This document shows positions 1 to 6,541 of a DNA stretch of 8,026 nucleotides, piece after piece. This stretch comes from Rhizobiaceae bacterium (lineage in GTDB: Bacteria > Pseudomonadota > Alphaproteobacteria > Rhizobiales > Rhizobiaceae). The notes beneath the pieces were generated by a model. That model searched no databases. It was not told where the DNA came from and saw only the letters and a program-made list of their open reading frames with translations. The translations under genes and the position numbers were made by a program. Numbering within the stretch: position 1 is the stretch's first letter; each line of letters begins with the position of its first letter. The DNA lies in contig JAGWJK010000157.1 in NCBI GenBank assembly GCA_028865845.1, positions 1 through 8,026 on the forward strand. The letters are read 5' to 3'.

Positions 1-215
1 TGTTGCCGCCTGCCGCTGCCGGAATGGCCCGTGCCGTTCCGGCTGGCTGGTGCTCTCACGATCGCGAAATCATGCGTCGCGAGATAGCGGCGCATATCCC
101 GACATGACGCGGTCTCCGGCCGCATCGACAAGCACGGCCGCGATTGGCACTACGGCCTGTCATATTTCCACTCTAGCTATTGGCGACGAACTCAACTCGA
201 GGTCCAATCGCTCGC
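1..215. other. upstream stretch with no callable gene
   Basis: No reading frame here looks convincingly like a gene. The frame-3 reading from the window edge ends at a TGA at 105-107 and could be the last ~34 codons of an upstream gene, but its third-position GC content is unremarkable and I recognise nothing in it. The frame that continues into the RES gene gives a composition unlike a normal protein. A RES toxin would usually be preceded by a DUF2384/Xre-type antitoxin; I cannot see the C-terminus of one. A weak protein-like reading on the minus strand (about 159-51, with a frameshift) is described under findings. Confidence 0.4.
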
Positions 216-773
216 ATGGAAACGTCAGAAGATATGCCGGAAGCCACCTTCCCCTTCAGGAAAGTCAGCGGACATTTCTTCCGATCCGTATTGCTGGAGC
301 GGCTGGATCACGTCCTCGATCCGCCAGATACGGCAAGCGCTGGACGTTATCATCGTCTCGGCCAGCCGACACTCTACACGAGCGCCTCCCTGGACTGGTC
401 GATCACCGCCATATCGGGCTACATGCGCGAGGACCGGCGGAAAAGAGTGGTCGTCCCTCTCCTCGTCAGCGACGCCCTGGTGCTCGACCAGCACGACGAG
501 GAAGCCTGCCGCCGGCTCGGCATCGACCGGGACCTTTCCAATGAATCCTGGCGCTCAGCCCTGGCCGCCGGTCAGGAGCCGGTCTCCTGGCGCAATTCGG
601 ACGCAGCAAGATCGGCGGGCGCGGACGGCATCATCGATCGGTCGAGATTCATTCCCGGCGGCTGGCATCTCAATCTGTTTCGATGGAACGAATTGGGTGG
701 CCCCTCCATCAAGGTTTGCGGCGATCCGGTGGAGATCGTCCTTGCTGAAGATGGCGCCAAATGGAGTCTGTGA
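216..773 (+). CDS. RES-domain protein (RES-type NAD+ phosphorylase/toxin family)
   Basis: This 185-residue protein reads as a RES domain over almost its whole length. Known RES toxins (MbcT, ParT and relatives) degrade or ADP-ribosylate from NAD+ and are held by a cognate Xre/DUF2384 antitoxin. What I see: GRYHRLGQPTLYTS at residues 43-56, which fits the Arg motif and following 'LY.s' strand. SAGADGII at 133-140 fits the conserved Ser region, and GGWHLNLF at 148-155 fits the usual final strand. The Glu expected in the helix after LYTS aligns with an Ala/Ser segment (SITAISGYM, 62-70); the nearest acid is E72, so the R-E-S set may be altered. Start: ATG 216 has GAGG about 13 bases upstream. 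ATG 234 and TTG 180 are alternatives, and the choice is not certain. No antitoxin gene is visible next to it and the gene downstream is unrelated, so it may be an orphan or its partner may lie left of the window. Confidence 0.75.
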   Translation: METSEDMPEATFPFRKVSGHFFRSVLLERLDHVLDPPDTASAGRYHRLGQPTLYTSASLDWSITAISGYMREDRRKRVVVPLLVSDALVLDQHDEEACRRLGIDRDLSNESWRSALAAGQEPVSWRNSDAARSAGADGIIDRSRFIPGGWHLNLFRWNELGGPSIKVCGDPVEIVLAEDGAKWSL

Positions 774-1037
774 CCGCTTCATGGCGGCGGTCGTCCTCAC
801 TCGGAAAAGGCCGACTGCCCCGTTATTTGCAGTTATCTGCGTGACGGCGAAGCAATTTAACTCTCTGAAATAATTCGCGTTCTCATCGACCATGGCGCTG
901 TTCGGGTCATTCTCACGAGTCAATTTAAATCGGCCGTCCACCGCCCTGTTCCGCGGCCTTTTCGTTCACATCCAGTAATCCTCGACAATCCTCTTCGCCC
1001 GCTCGCTTGGTCGTCCACAGACGCCGAAGACGCGTGC
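774..1037. other. non-coding gap between the RES gene and the catabolic operon
   Basis: I find no credible gene on either strand; open frames here are short and keep no family-like features. A six-base stem (772-777 with 787-792) overlaps the RES stop codon but has no T-run. A five-base stem (932-936 with 954-958) precedes TTTT at 959-962 but has a 17-base loop. Neither is a convincing terminator. CAATTTAA occurs twice (853-860 and 921-928) within otherwise GC-rich DNA; this may be chance. Confidence 0.5.
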
Positions 1038-1066
1038 TTGACATCGATAAAATTCCGAATAACACT
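1038..1066 (+). promoter_or_regulatory. candidate sigma-70-type promoter of the catabolic operon
   Basis: A perfect TTGACA lies at 1038-1043. Seventeen bases later is AACACT (1061-1066), a weak -10 that matches TATAAT at three positions; TAACAC at a 16-base spacing is equally weak. Transcription would begin at about 1072, inside the palindrome described next and about 25 bases before the regulator's start codon. The strong -35 with poor -10 is normal for alphaproteobacteria. The region changes abruptly from GC-rich to AT-rich here, which supports a control region. Confidence 0.5.
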
Positions 1067-1083
1067 ATTATTATGAATAATAG
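1065..1083. promoter_or_regulatory. 19-bp perfect palindrome, probable operator of the GntR-family regulator
   Basis: CTATTATT (1065-1072) and AATAATAG (1076-1083) are exact reverse complements around ATG. Dyads of this length just downstream of a promoter and just before a GntR/FadR-type gene are typical autoregulatory operators. It covers the predicted transcription start, so bound repressor would block initiation. I found no second copy before the binding-protein gene at 5436-5488, consistent with control from this one site. The link to the adjacent regulator is inferred. Confidence 0.6.
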
Positions 1084-1085
1084 GA
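1082..1085 (+). promoter_or_regulatory. ribosome binding site supporting the regulator start at 1097
   Basis: AGGA lies 11 bases before ATG 1097. Upstream in-frame starts (GTG/ATG around 1007 and ATG 1073) would place coding sequence across the promoter and operator; ATG 1073 is in fact the centre of the palindrome. The translated stretch from 1007 to 1096 is Arg/Asn-rich and unlike a GntR N-terminus, so 1097 is preferred. Confidence 0.45.
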
Positions 1086-1096
1086 AAAATCAGAAA

Positions 1097-1888
1097 ATGT
1101 CGGTCTCGGTTCGATACGCCCGCCCCCCTTCGGCTGGCGCGTCGGTTGGCTTCCAATCAGCAAACAACAGCCTGCACGCCGCTGCCGTCGAGCAGATCGG
1201 GAGCTGGATCGTGCAGGGACGTTTCCTGCCCGGCGAGGTCCTGCCGAATGCCGACGACTCCAAGGACATGATCGGCGTCAGCCGTTCCGTACTGCGCGAG
1301 GCGATCAAGGTGCTGGCCGGCAAGGGGCTGGTGGAATCGCGTCCGAAGACCGGAACCAGGGTCCGTCCGCGATCCGATTGGAATTTTCTCGATCCTGACG
1401 TGCTTTCCTGGCGCTATTCCGGGGCCATCAATCCCGACGATGTCAGGGCACTTTTCGAGCTGCGTCGCGCCATCGAGCCGATGTCCGCGATGCTTGCTGC
1501 GCAACGCGCAACACCGGAGCAGATTGCCGAACTCGAGGCAGCGCTCGTCGAAATGGAAGAATTCGGCGATGACGGCGACCGGTTCGCCGAGCCCGATCTC
1601 GTCTTCCACCAGACGATCCTGCGCATGACCGGCAATGAGCTTATGGGATCGCTCGCCGCCCTGATCGAGACCGCGCTCGTCATGAGCTTCCGGCTTTCCA
1701 ACGACAATCCCCAGGGCCAGCGCCCGTCGCTGCCGCTCCATCGCGAGGTCGCGCGCAAGATCGCTGCCGGCGATGCTGTCGGTGCCCACCAGGCGATCCT
1801 CGTCTTGCTGGATCATGCCGAGGAGGACGTCCGCCGCGGCGTCGAAAGCCGCAACCTGCGCCGCGGATCACAGGAGCCAAAGCCATGA
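1097..1888 (+). CDS. GntR/FadR-family transcriptional regulator (FCD domain)
   Basis: This 263-residue protein is a DNA-binding regulator of the FadR/FCD branch of GntR proteins, most like the DgoR-type regulators of sugar-acid genes. A winged helix-turn-helix spans about 27-92, with SRSVLREAIKVLAGKGLV (62-79) as the recognition helix region and KTGTRV (84-89) as the wing. The linker WNFLDPDVLSW (95-105) closely resembles WNYLDTDVLQW of E. coli DgoR, as I recall it. The C-terminal helical FCD domain runs from about 115 to 245, with D167 and H171 in DLVFHQ and H215 in LHREV as likely metal ligands. The usual last His is displaced (H240). The stop overlaps the dehydratase start by four bases (ATGA), so the two are probably translationally coupled. 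It probably represses its own operon through the palindrome at 1065-1083 and responds to a sugar acid or 2-keto-3-deoxy acid; the ligand is inferred. Confidence 0.88.
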   Translation: MSVSVRYARPPSAGASVGFQSANNSLHAAAVEQIGSWIVQGRFLPGEVLPNADDSKDMIGVSRSVLREAIKVLAGKGLVESRPKTGTRVRPRSDWNFLDPDVLSWRYSGAINPDDVRALFELRRAIEPMSAMLAAQRATPEQIAELEAALVEMEEFGDDGDRFAEPDLVFHQTILRMTGNELMGSLAALIETALVMSFRLSNDNPQGQRPSLPLHREVARKIAAGDAVGAHQAILVLLDHAEEDVRRGVESRNLRRGSQEPKP

Positions 1889-3612
1889 CGCAACAGAAAC
1901 GCAAGCTGCGCTCGGCGGAATGGTTCGGCGGCGATGGCAAGAATGCCTTCATGCATCGCAGCTGGATGAAAAATCAGGGATTGCCCGATCATGTCTTCGA
2001 TGGCCGGCCTGTCATCGGCATCTGCAATACTTGGTCCGAGCTGACACCGTGCAACGCGCATCTCCGCGGCATCGCCGAACATGTGAAGCGCGGCGTCTAC
2101 GAGGCCGGTGGATTCCCGCTTGAATTTCCCGTCATGTCGCTCGGCGAAAGCAATATGCGCCCGACGGCTATGCTATTTCGCAATCTGGCCAGCATGGATG
2201 TCGAGGAATCGATCCGCGCCAACCCGATCGACGGCGTCATCCTGCTCGTCGGCTGCGACAAGACCACACCGGCGCTGTTGATGGGCGCCGCCTCGGCCAA
2301 TCTGCCGACGATCGCCGTTTCCGGCGGCCCGATGCTCAACGGCAAGTTCCGCGGCCAGGATATCGGCTCGGGCACGCATGTGTGGAAATTCGCCGAGGAC
2401 GTCAAAGCCGGTCGCATGGCGGTCAAGGATTTCCTCTCGGCCGAACAGGGCCAGAGCCGCTCCGCCGGCAGTTGCATGACGATGGGCACGGCCTCGACGA
2501 TGGCAAGCATGGTGGAAGCGCTCGGCATCGGCATGCCCGACAACGCCGCGATCCCCGCCGTCGATGCCCGGCGCGGCGTGCTCGCGCATATGGCCGGCCG
2601 CCGCATAGTCGATCTCGTCAATGAAGACGTGAAGATCTCGCAGATCCTCACCAAGGCTGCCTTCGAGAATGCCATCCGCGTCAATGGCGCCATCGGCGGC
2701 TCGACGAACGCCGTCCTGCATCTGATCGCGATTGCCCGCCGCGTCGGCGTGGAGCTCGATCTCGACGATTGGGACCGGCTCGGACGTGCCGTGCCGACGA
2801 TCGTCGACCTGATGCCGTCGGGCCGCTTCCTGATGGAGGATTTCTATTATGCCGGCGGCCTGTCGACCGTCATGGCGGCGCTCAACGATGCCGGCCTGCT
2901 GCACGGCGATGCCGTCACTGTCAGCGGCCGGACGGTCGGCGAGCTCATTCACGATGCGCCAAACTACAACGAAGAGGTCATCCGCCCGCTCGACAATCCC
3001 TTGACCAAGGAAGGCGGAATCGCCGTGCTGCGCGGCAATCTTGCCCCGAGCGGCGCGGTCATCAAGCCTTCGGCCGCGACGCCGGAATTGATGCAGCATC
3101 GCGGCAAGGCCGTCGTCTTCGAAAATATCGAGCATTATTACGCGCGCATCGATGATCCCGACCTCGATATCGATGCAAGCTCGATCATGGTGCTGAAGAA
3201 TTGCGGACCCCGTGGCTATCCCGGCATGGCCGAAGTCGGCAACATGCCCCTGCCCGCCAAGCTACTGAAACAGGGTGTCTCGGACATGGTGCGCATCTCG
3301 GATGCGCGCATGAGCGGCACGGCCTATGGCACCGTGGTTCTGCACGTCGCACCGGAGGCGGCAGCTGGCGGCGTGCTCGCACTGGTGCGCGACGGCGACT
3401 TCATCGAGCTCGACGTTGCCGGCCGGCGCCTCGAGCTCATGGTTCCCGACGAAGAGCTGGCGACCCGCCGCCTGGACTGGCAGCCGCCGACGCCGCCCCA
3501 GGGCGGCTACCAAAGCCTCTATGTCGAGCGTGTGATGCAGGCAGACGCCGGTTGCGATTTCGATTTTCTGGTGGGGCGCCGCGATGCCGGCATCCCACGA
3601 CACTCCCACTAG
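1885..3612 (+). CDS. araD: IlvD/Edd-family sugar-acid dehydratase, L-arabinonate dehydratase type
   Basis: This 575-residue protein dehydrates an aldonic acid to a 2-keto-3-deoxy acid in the cytoplasm; family members act on L-arabinonate, D-xylonate or D-fuconate. Cluster ligands are visible as C56 (TPCNAH), C124 (GCDKTTP) and C197 (GSCMTM). K126 is the likely carbamylated metal-binding lysine, and S477 in RISDARMSGTAYG is the proposed catalytic serine. These sit at a constant offset of three from C59/C127/K129/C200/S480 of R. leguminosarum L-arabinonate dehydratase (from memory), so a [2Fe-2S] enzyme is expected. The N-terminus (KLRSAEWFGG, HRSWMKNQG) and the Ser-His C-terminus also match that group rather than IlvD or Edd. 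AGGAG lies eight bases before ATG 1885. The start overlaps the regulator stop, and the SDR follows after 12 bases. Substrate choice between L-arabinonate, D-xylonate and another pentonate or 6-deoxyhexonate cannot be read from sequence. The symbol follows rhizobial usage and does not mean ribulose-phosphate epimerase. Confidence 0.9.
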   Translation: MTQQKRKLRSAEWFGGDGKNAFMHRSWMKNQGLPDHVFDGRPVIGICNTWSELTPCNAHLRGIAEHVKRGVYEAGGFPLEFPVMSLGESNMRPTAMLFRNLASMDVEESIRANPIDGVILLVGCDKTTPALLMGAASANLPTIAVSGGPMLNGKFRGQDIGSGTHVWKFAEDVKAGRMAVKDFLSAEQGQSRSAGSCMTMGTASTMASMVEALGIGMPDNAAIPAVDARRGVLAHMAGRRIVDLVNEDVKISQILTKAAFENAIRVNGAIGGSTNAVLHLIAIARRVGVELDLDDWDRLGRAVPTIVDLMPSGRFLMEDFYYAGGLSTVMAALNDAGLLHGDAVTVSGRTVGELIHDAPNYNEEVIRPLDNPLTKEGGIAVLRGNLAPSGAVIKPSAATPELMQHRGKAVVFENIEHYYARIDDPDLDIDASSIMVLKNCGPRGYPGMAEVGNMPLPAKLLKQGVSDMVRISDARMSGTAYGTVVLHVAPEAAAGGVLALVRDGDFIELDVAGRRLELMVPDEELATRRLDWQPPTPPQGGYQSLYVERVMQADAGCDFDFLVGRRDAGIPRHSH

Positions 3613-3624
3613 GCGAAGAGAACC

Positions 3625-4404
3625 ATGAGCAGCCAAACCGACAATCTCGCCATCTATCCGAGCCTCAAGGGAAAAAGCGTCTTCATCACCGGAGGCGGCA
3701 GCGGCATCGGCGAAAGCCTCGTCCGGCATTTCTGCGCCCAGGGCAGCCACGTCGCCTTTGTCGATATCGCCGAAGACGCGTCGCGACGCCTCGTCGCCGA
3801 GATCGAAGCCGCCGGGGATCGCCCGCCGCTTTTCATCGCCTGCGACCTGCGCAACATTGAAACCCTCAAGGATGCGATCGCCGAAGCCGTCGCCGCGCAT
3901 GGCCCGATCCAGGTGCTCTGCAACAACGCCGGCAGCGACGATCGTCACCAGACGGAAGACGTGACGGTTGCCTACTGGGACGACCGGATGGCCGTTAATC
4001 TGCGCCATCAATTCTTCGCCGCGCAGTCCGTGCGCCCGTACATGAAGGCCCTCGGTGGCGGCTCGATCATCAATTTCGGCTCGATCACCTGGATGGTCGG
4101 CGATCCGGACTGCCCGGCCTACGTCACGGCAAAAGCCGCCGTGTATGGCATGACCCGTGCGCTCGCCCGCGAATTCGGGCCGGAGCGCATCCGCGTCAAC
4201 TGCATGGTACCCGGCTGGGTCATGACCGAACGGCAGATGCGCCTCTGGCTCACACCGGCCGGCGAGCGCCAGATCGAGGAGCGCCAGTGCCTTCCCGACC
4301 GGCTGCAGCCGTCGGATATCGCCCGCATGGCGCTTTTCCTCGCCGCTGATGACAGCGCCATGTGCACCAGCCAGCAATTCATCGTCGATGGCGGCTGGGT
4401 ATGA
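3625..4404 (+). CDS. short-chain dehydrogenase, D-xylose/L-arabinose 1-dehydrogenase type
   Basis: This 259-residue classical SDR has the cofactor motif TGGGSGIG (22-29), an acidic D47 at the end of the second strand (favouring NAD+), and NNAG (100-103). Its catalytic tetrad is N125, S153, Y166 and K170 (YVTAK). It ends in the usual VDGGW motif. The opening AIYPSLKGK, the SDDRH following NNAG, and AYWDDRMAVNLRH strongly recall Caulobacter crescentus D-xylose 1-dehydrogenase (XylB), which oxidises D-xylose to D-xylonolactone. Together with the preceding pentonate dehydratase this suggests oxidation of an aldopentose as the first step. An alternative role is C4 oxidation of a 2-keto-3-deoxypentonate by an SDR, known from a non-phosphorylative pathway that ends in pyruvate and glycolate. 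It lies 12 bases after the dehydratase, with a GAAGAGAA ribosome site before ATG 3625. No lactonase is visible in the window. Confidence 0.87.
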   Translation: MSSQTDNLAIYPSLKGKSVFITGGGSGIGESLVRHFCAQGSHVAFVDIAEDASRRLVAEIEAAGDRPPLFIACDLRNIETLKDAIAEAVAAHGPIQVLCNNAGSDDRHQTEDVTVAYWDDRMAVNLRHQFFAAQSVRPYMKALGGGSIINFGSITWMVGDPDCPAYVTAKAAVYGMTRALAREFGPERIRVNCMVPGWVMTERQMRLWLTPAGERQIEERQCLPDRLQPSDIARMALFLAADDSAMCTSQQFIVDGGWV

Positions 4405-4421
4405 ACAATCAATCCAACCAT

Positions 4422-4429
4422 AAGGCAGG
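4422..4429 (+). promoter_or_regulatory. ribosome binding site deciding the FAH-gene start at 4437
   Basis: AAGGCAGG lies seven bases before ATG 4437, whose product begins MRLVQF, the usual opening of GguC/AraD1 proteins. The in-frame ATG at 4401 overlaps the SDR stop codon (ATGA) but has only a weak GGCGG upstream and would add twelve polar residues with no family match. ATG 4362 lies inside the SDR gene. I therefore choose 4437, with 4401 as the second choice. Confidence 0.6.
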
Positions 4430-4436
4430 CCAAAGC

Positions 4437-5435
4437 ATGCGTCTCGTCCAGTTCAAAACGCCCGAAGGCGCGCGGAAGGTCGGCAGGGTCTCCACCGACG
4501 GCAATCACCTGCATCCTCTCAGGAATACCGCTACCGTCAGAGAGCTTGCGGAAGCCGCCATTGCCCGTGGCGTAGCGCTTGCGACCATCGTCGAGGAGCG
4601 CACGACGACCGAAACCGTCGACTATGACCGGTTGCTCGCCGACGGTCTCGTGCTTGCCCCGCTCGATCACGACGAACCATCCCGGCTGCTCGTCACCGGC
4701 ACGGGCCTGACCCATACCGGCAGCGCCAATGCCCGCGACAAGATGCATATGCTCACCCATGGCGAAGACGCCGAGGAATCAGATTCGCTGAAGATCTTCC
4801 GCATGGGGCTCGAAGGCGGCAAACCGGCAAAGGGCGAATTCGGCGTCCAACCCGAATGGTTCTTCAAGGGCGTCGGCACCTGCGTCGTCGCGCCTGGCTC
4901 TGCCCTGCCGATGCCGGCATTCGCGCGCGCCGGCGCGGAAGAGGCCGAGATCGTCGGGCTCTACATCGTCGGCCCGGACGGCAGCCCATATCGGATTGGT
5001 TATGCGCTCGGCAACGAATACTCCGACCATGTCACGGAAGCGGCGAACTACCTCTATTTGGCTCATTCCAAGCTCCGCTCCTGCTCGATCGGACCGGAAC
5101 TGTTGGTCGGCGACCTGCCGGCCGAGGTGCGCGGCCATTCACGCATAAGGCGCGACGGTGCCGTCATCTGGGAAGAGGAATTCCTCTCGGGCGAGACGCA
5201 TATGTCTCACTCGATCGCCAATCTTGAGCATTATCATTTCCGCTACCCCATGCATCGCAGACCAGGAGATCTGCATGCCTATTTCTTCGGAGCCGCGGTG
5301 ATGAGCTATGCCTTCGGCGTCCAGAGCGGACCGGGGGACGAGTATGAAATCGAAGCGGAAGTCTTCGGCAAGCCGCTGCGCAATCGGGTGGAATTGACGC
5401 CCGACGAAGGTCTGGTGACCGTCGCGCAATTGTAG
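4437..5435 (+). CDS. araD1: GguC/AraD1 family FAH-superfamily protein, probable 2-keto-3-deoxypentonate dehydratase or diketo-acid hydrolase
   Basis: This 332-residue protein belongs to the fumarylacetoacetate hydrolase superfamily, in the branch called GguC or AraD1 that accompanies pentose genes in rhizobia and burkholderias. Family-typical blocks are LLVTGTGLTHTGSA (84-97), GGKPAKGEFGVQPEWFFKG (127-145), GNEYSDHV (192-199), LAHSKLRSCSIGPEL (208-222) and FLSGETHMSHSIANLEHYHF (249-268). Probable Mg2+/Mn2+ ligands are E169 and E171 (EEAEI) and D197 in NEYSDH. AraD1 proteins are predicted to convert 2-keto-3-deoxy-L-arabinonate to alpha-ketoglutarate semialdehyde, by analogy with XylX and Sulfolobus KdaD. 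Related FAH enzymes instead hydrolyse 2,4-diketo-3-deoxy acids to pyruvate plus a hydroxyacid. Its place after the dehydratase and SDR fits either. Length is normal and nothing is broken. Confidence 0.85.
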   Translation: MRLVQFKTPEGARKVGRVSTDGNHLHPLRNTATVRELAEAAIARGVALATIVEERTTTETVDYDRLLADGLVLAPLDHDEPSRLLVTGTGLTHTGSANARDKMHMLTHGEDAEESDSLKIFRMGLEGGKPAKGEFGVQPEWFFKGVGTCVVAPGSALPMPAFARAGAEEAEIVGLYIVGPDGSPYRIGYALGNEYSDHVTEAANYLYLAHSKLRSCSIGPELLVGDLPAEVRGHSRIRRDGAVIWEEEFLSGETHMSHSIANLEHYHFRYPMHRRPGDLHAYFFGAAVMSYAFGVQSGPGDEYEIEAEVFGKPLRNRVELTPDEGLVTVAQL

Positions 5436-5488
5436 GCCGAGCATCCGCACCGATCGCATTCGAAACACCAACAAAAAAGGGAACGAAA

Positions 5489-6514
5489 ATGGGATTGAAA
5501 AAACTTATTCTAGGAATGGCCGCCGCCGGCTTCGCGGTATCGATGATGGCGTCCGCAGCCTTTGCTGAGAACTTGCGCGTTCTCGCCTGGGACGGCTACG
5601 CCGACAAGGATTGGGTGAAGGAATTCACCGCAACGACCGGTATCGGCGTCGACGTTGTTTTCATCGGCAGCGACGATGAAATCTGGGCAAAGATCAAGGG
5701 CAGCGAAGGCAAGGATTTCGACGTCTTTGCCGTCAACACCGCTCAGTTGCAGCGTTATATCGCCGCCGATCTCGTGGTGCCGATCGACGTGTCGGCACTC
5801 CCCAACCAAAAGGATGTGCTGCCGCGCTTCCGCGACGTGACGACCGTTCACGGCGACAGCAAGGATGGCAAGATCTACGGCATCCCGTTCTGCTTCGACT
5901 CGATCGGCCTTATCTACGATACCGACAAGGTGAAGCCGGCACCGACGTCTATGTCCGTGCTGTGGGACCCCAAATATCAAGGCAAGGTGCTGGCCTATGA
6001 CAATGGCGAGCACAATGTCTCCTTCACCGCGCTGACGCTCGGCTACAAGGACCCCTTCCATCTCGACGCCGACCAGATGGCCGCCGTCAAGACCAAGCTC
6101 ATCGACCTCAAGCATAACGTGCTGAGCTTCTACACCACTGCCGACGAAGCGCAGCAGATCTACAAGAACAATGACGTCGCCCTGATCTGGGCCAATTACG
6201 GCCAGCAGCAACTCAAGGCGCTGCAGGATGTCGGCGCGCATGTCGCCTATGTCAATCCGAGTGAAGGCGCGCTTGCCTGGCTCGACAACTGGGTGATCTC
6301 CAAGGGCGTGCATGACAAGGCCGCCGCCGAAAAGTGGATCAACTTCATGATCTCGAAGGGTGTAAGCTCGCAGCTTTCCGAGCGGACCGGCTTCGGCAAT
6401 ACCGTGACGCAGACCGCCAGCGCCGGCGGCAACGACAAGCTCATCTGGCTCGACAATGTCGAAGATCCGCTGAAGCGCTCGGATCTCTGGAACGAAGTCA
6501 AAGCGGCCCCTTGA
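5489..6514 (+). CDS. periplasmic substrate-binding protein of a spermidine/putrescine-type ABC importer
   Basis: This 341-residue secreted binding protein captures a substrate in the periplasm for the ABC importer encoded next. An Sec signal peptide covers residues 1-26 (KK, hydrophobic core, AFA before ENLRVL); there is no lipobox. The mature part follows the PotD/PotF fold: LRVLAWDGY (29-37), TGIGVDVVF (50-58), GIPFCFDSIGLIYDTDKV (131-148), and WLDNW (264-268) near the end. Residues aligning with polyamine contacts in E. coli PotD are partly kept: D171 and E174, W234, and W264 with D266. The acid of the PotD W-T-E motif is Gly here (W34-D35-G36). The ligand is therefore uncertain; sugar-amine, opine-like or polyamine compounds are possible. 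A strong AAGGGAA precedes ATG 5489. The 53-base gap after the FAH gene shows no promoter or terminator, so it is probably co-transcribed. A stem-loop follows the stop. Confidence 0.88.
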   Translation: MGLKKLILGMAAAGFAVSMMASAAFAENLRVLAWDGYADKDWVKEFTATTGIGVDVVFIGSDDEIWAKIKGSEGKDFDVFAVNTAQLQRYIAADLVVPIDVSALPNQKDVLPRFRDVTTVHGDSKDGKIYGIPFCFDSIGLIYDTDKVKPAPTSMSVLWDPKYQGKVLAYDNGEHNVSFTALTLGYKDPFHLDADQMAAVKTKLIDLKHNVLSFYTTADEAQQIYKNNDVALIWANYGQQQLKALQDVGAHVAYVNPSEGALAWLDNWVISKGVHDKAAAEKWINFMISKGVSSQLSERTGFGNTVTQTASAGGNDKLIWLDNVEDPLKRSDLWNEVKAAP

Positions 6515-6541
6515 TCCGCAAGTCCAGACTCGTTCAATTTG

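Noticed and set aside
50..544. 164-codon open frame on the + strand overlapping the RES gene
   Set aside because: Its product is Arg/Ser/Pro-rich low-complexity sequence, whereas the overlapping frame gives clear RES motifs.
772..792. GACCGC/GCGGTC stem-loop as terminator of the RES gene
   Set aside because: The stem is only six pairs with a nine-base loop, overlaps the stop codon and has no T-run.
853..928. CAATTTAA direct repeat (two copies 68 bases apart)
   Set aside because: Eight bases, not placed symmetrically around a promoter and not repeated elsewhere in the control region; probably chance.
932..962. GGCCG/CGGCC stem followed by TTTT as a terminator
   Set aside because: A five-base stem with a 17-base loop is too weak; random GC-rich sequence gives this readily.
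1048..1053. TAAAAT as a -10 box
   Set aside because: It is only four bases from TTGACA and no suitable -35 lies 16-18 bases upstream.
2173..3135. 320-codon open frame on the minus strand
   Set aside because: It is antisense inside the dehydratase, is rich in His/Arg/Asp as expected for a shadow frame, and has no ribosome site or family resemblance.
3262..4377. 371-codon open frame on the minus strand
   Set aside because: It lies wholly antisense to the dehydratase end and the SDR, both with intact family motifs. It is a shadow of GC-rich codon use, with no recognisable domain.
5510..6313. 267-codon open frame on the minus strand
   Set aside because: It is antisense to the binding protein, whose signal peptide and fold motifs are clear; the composition is shadow-like.
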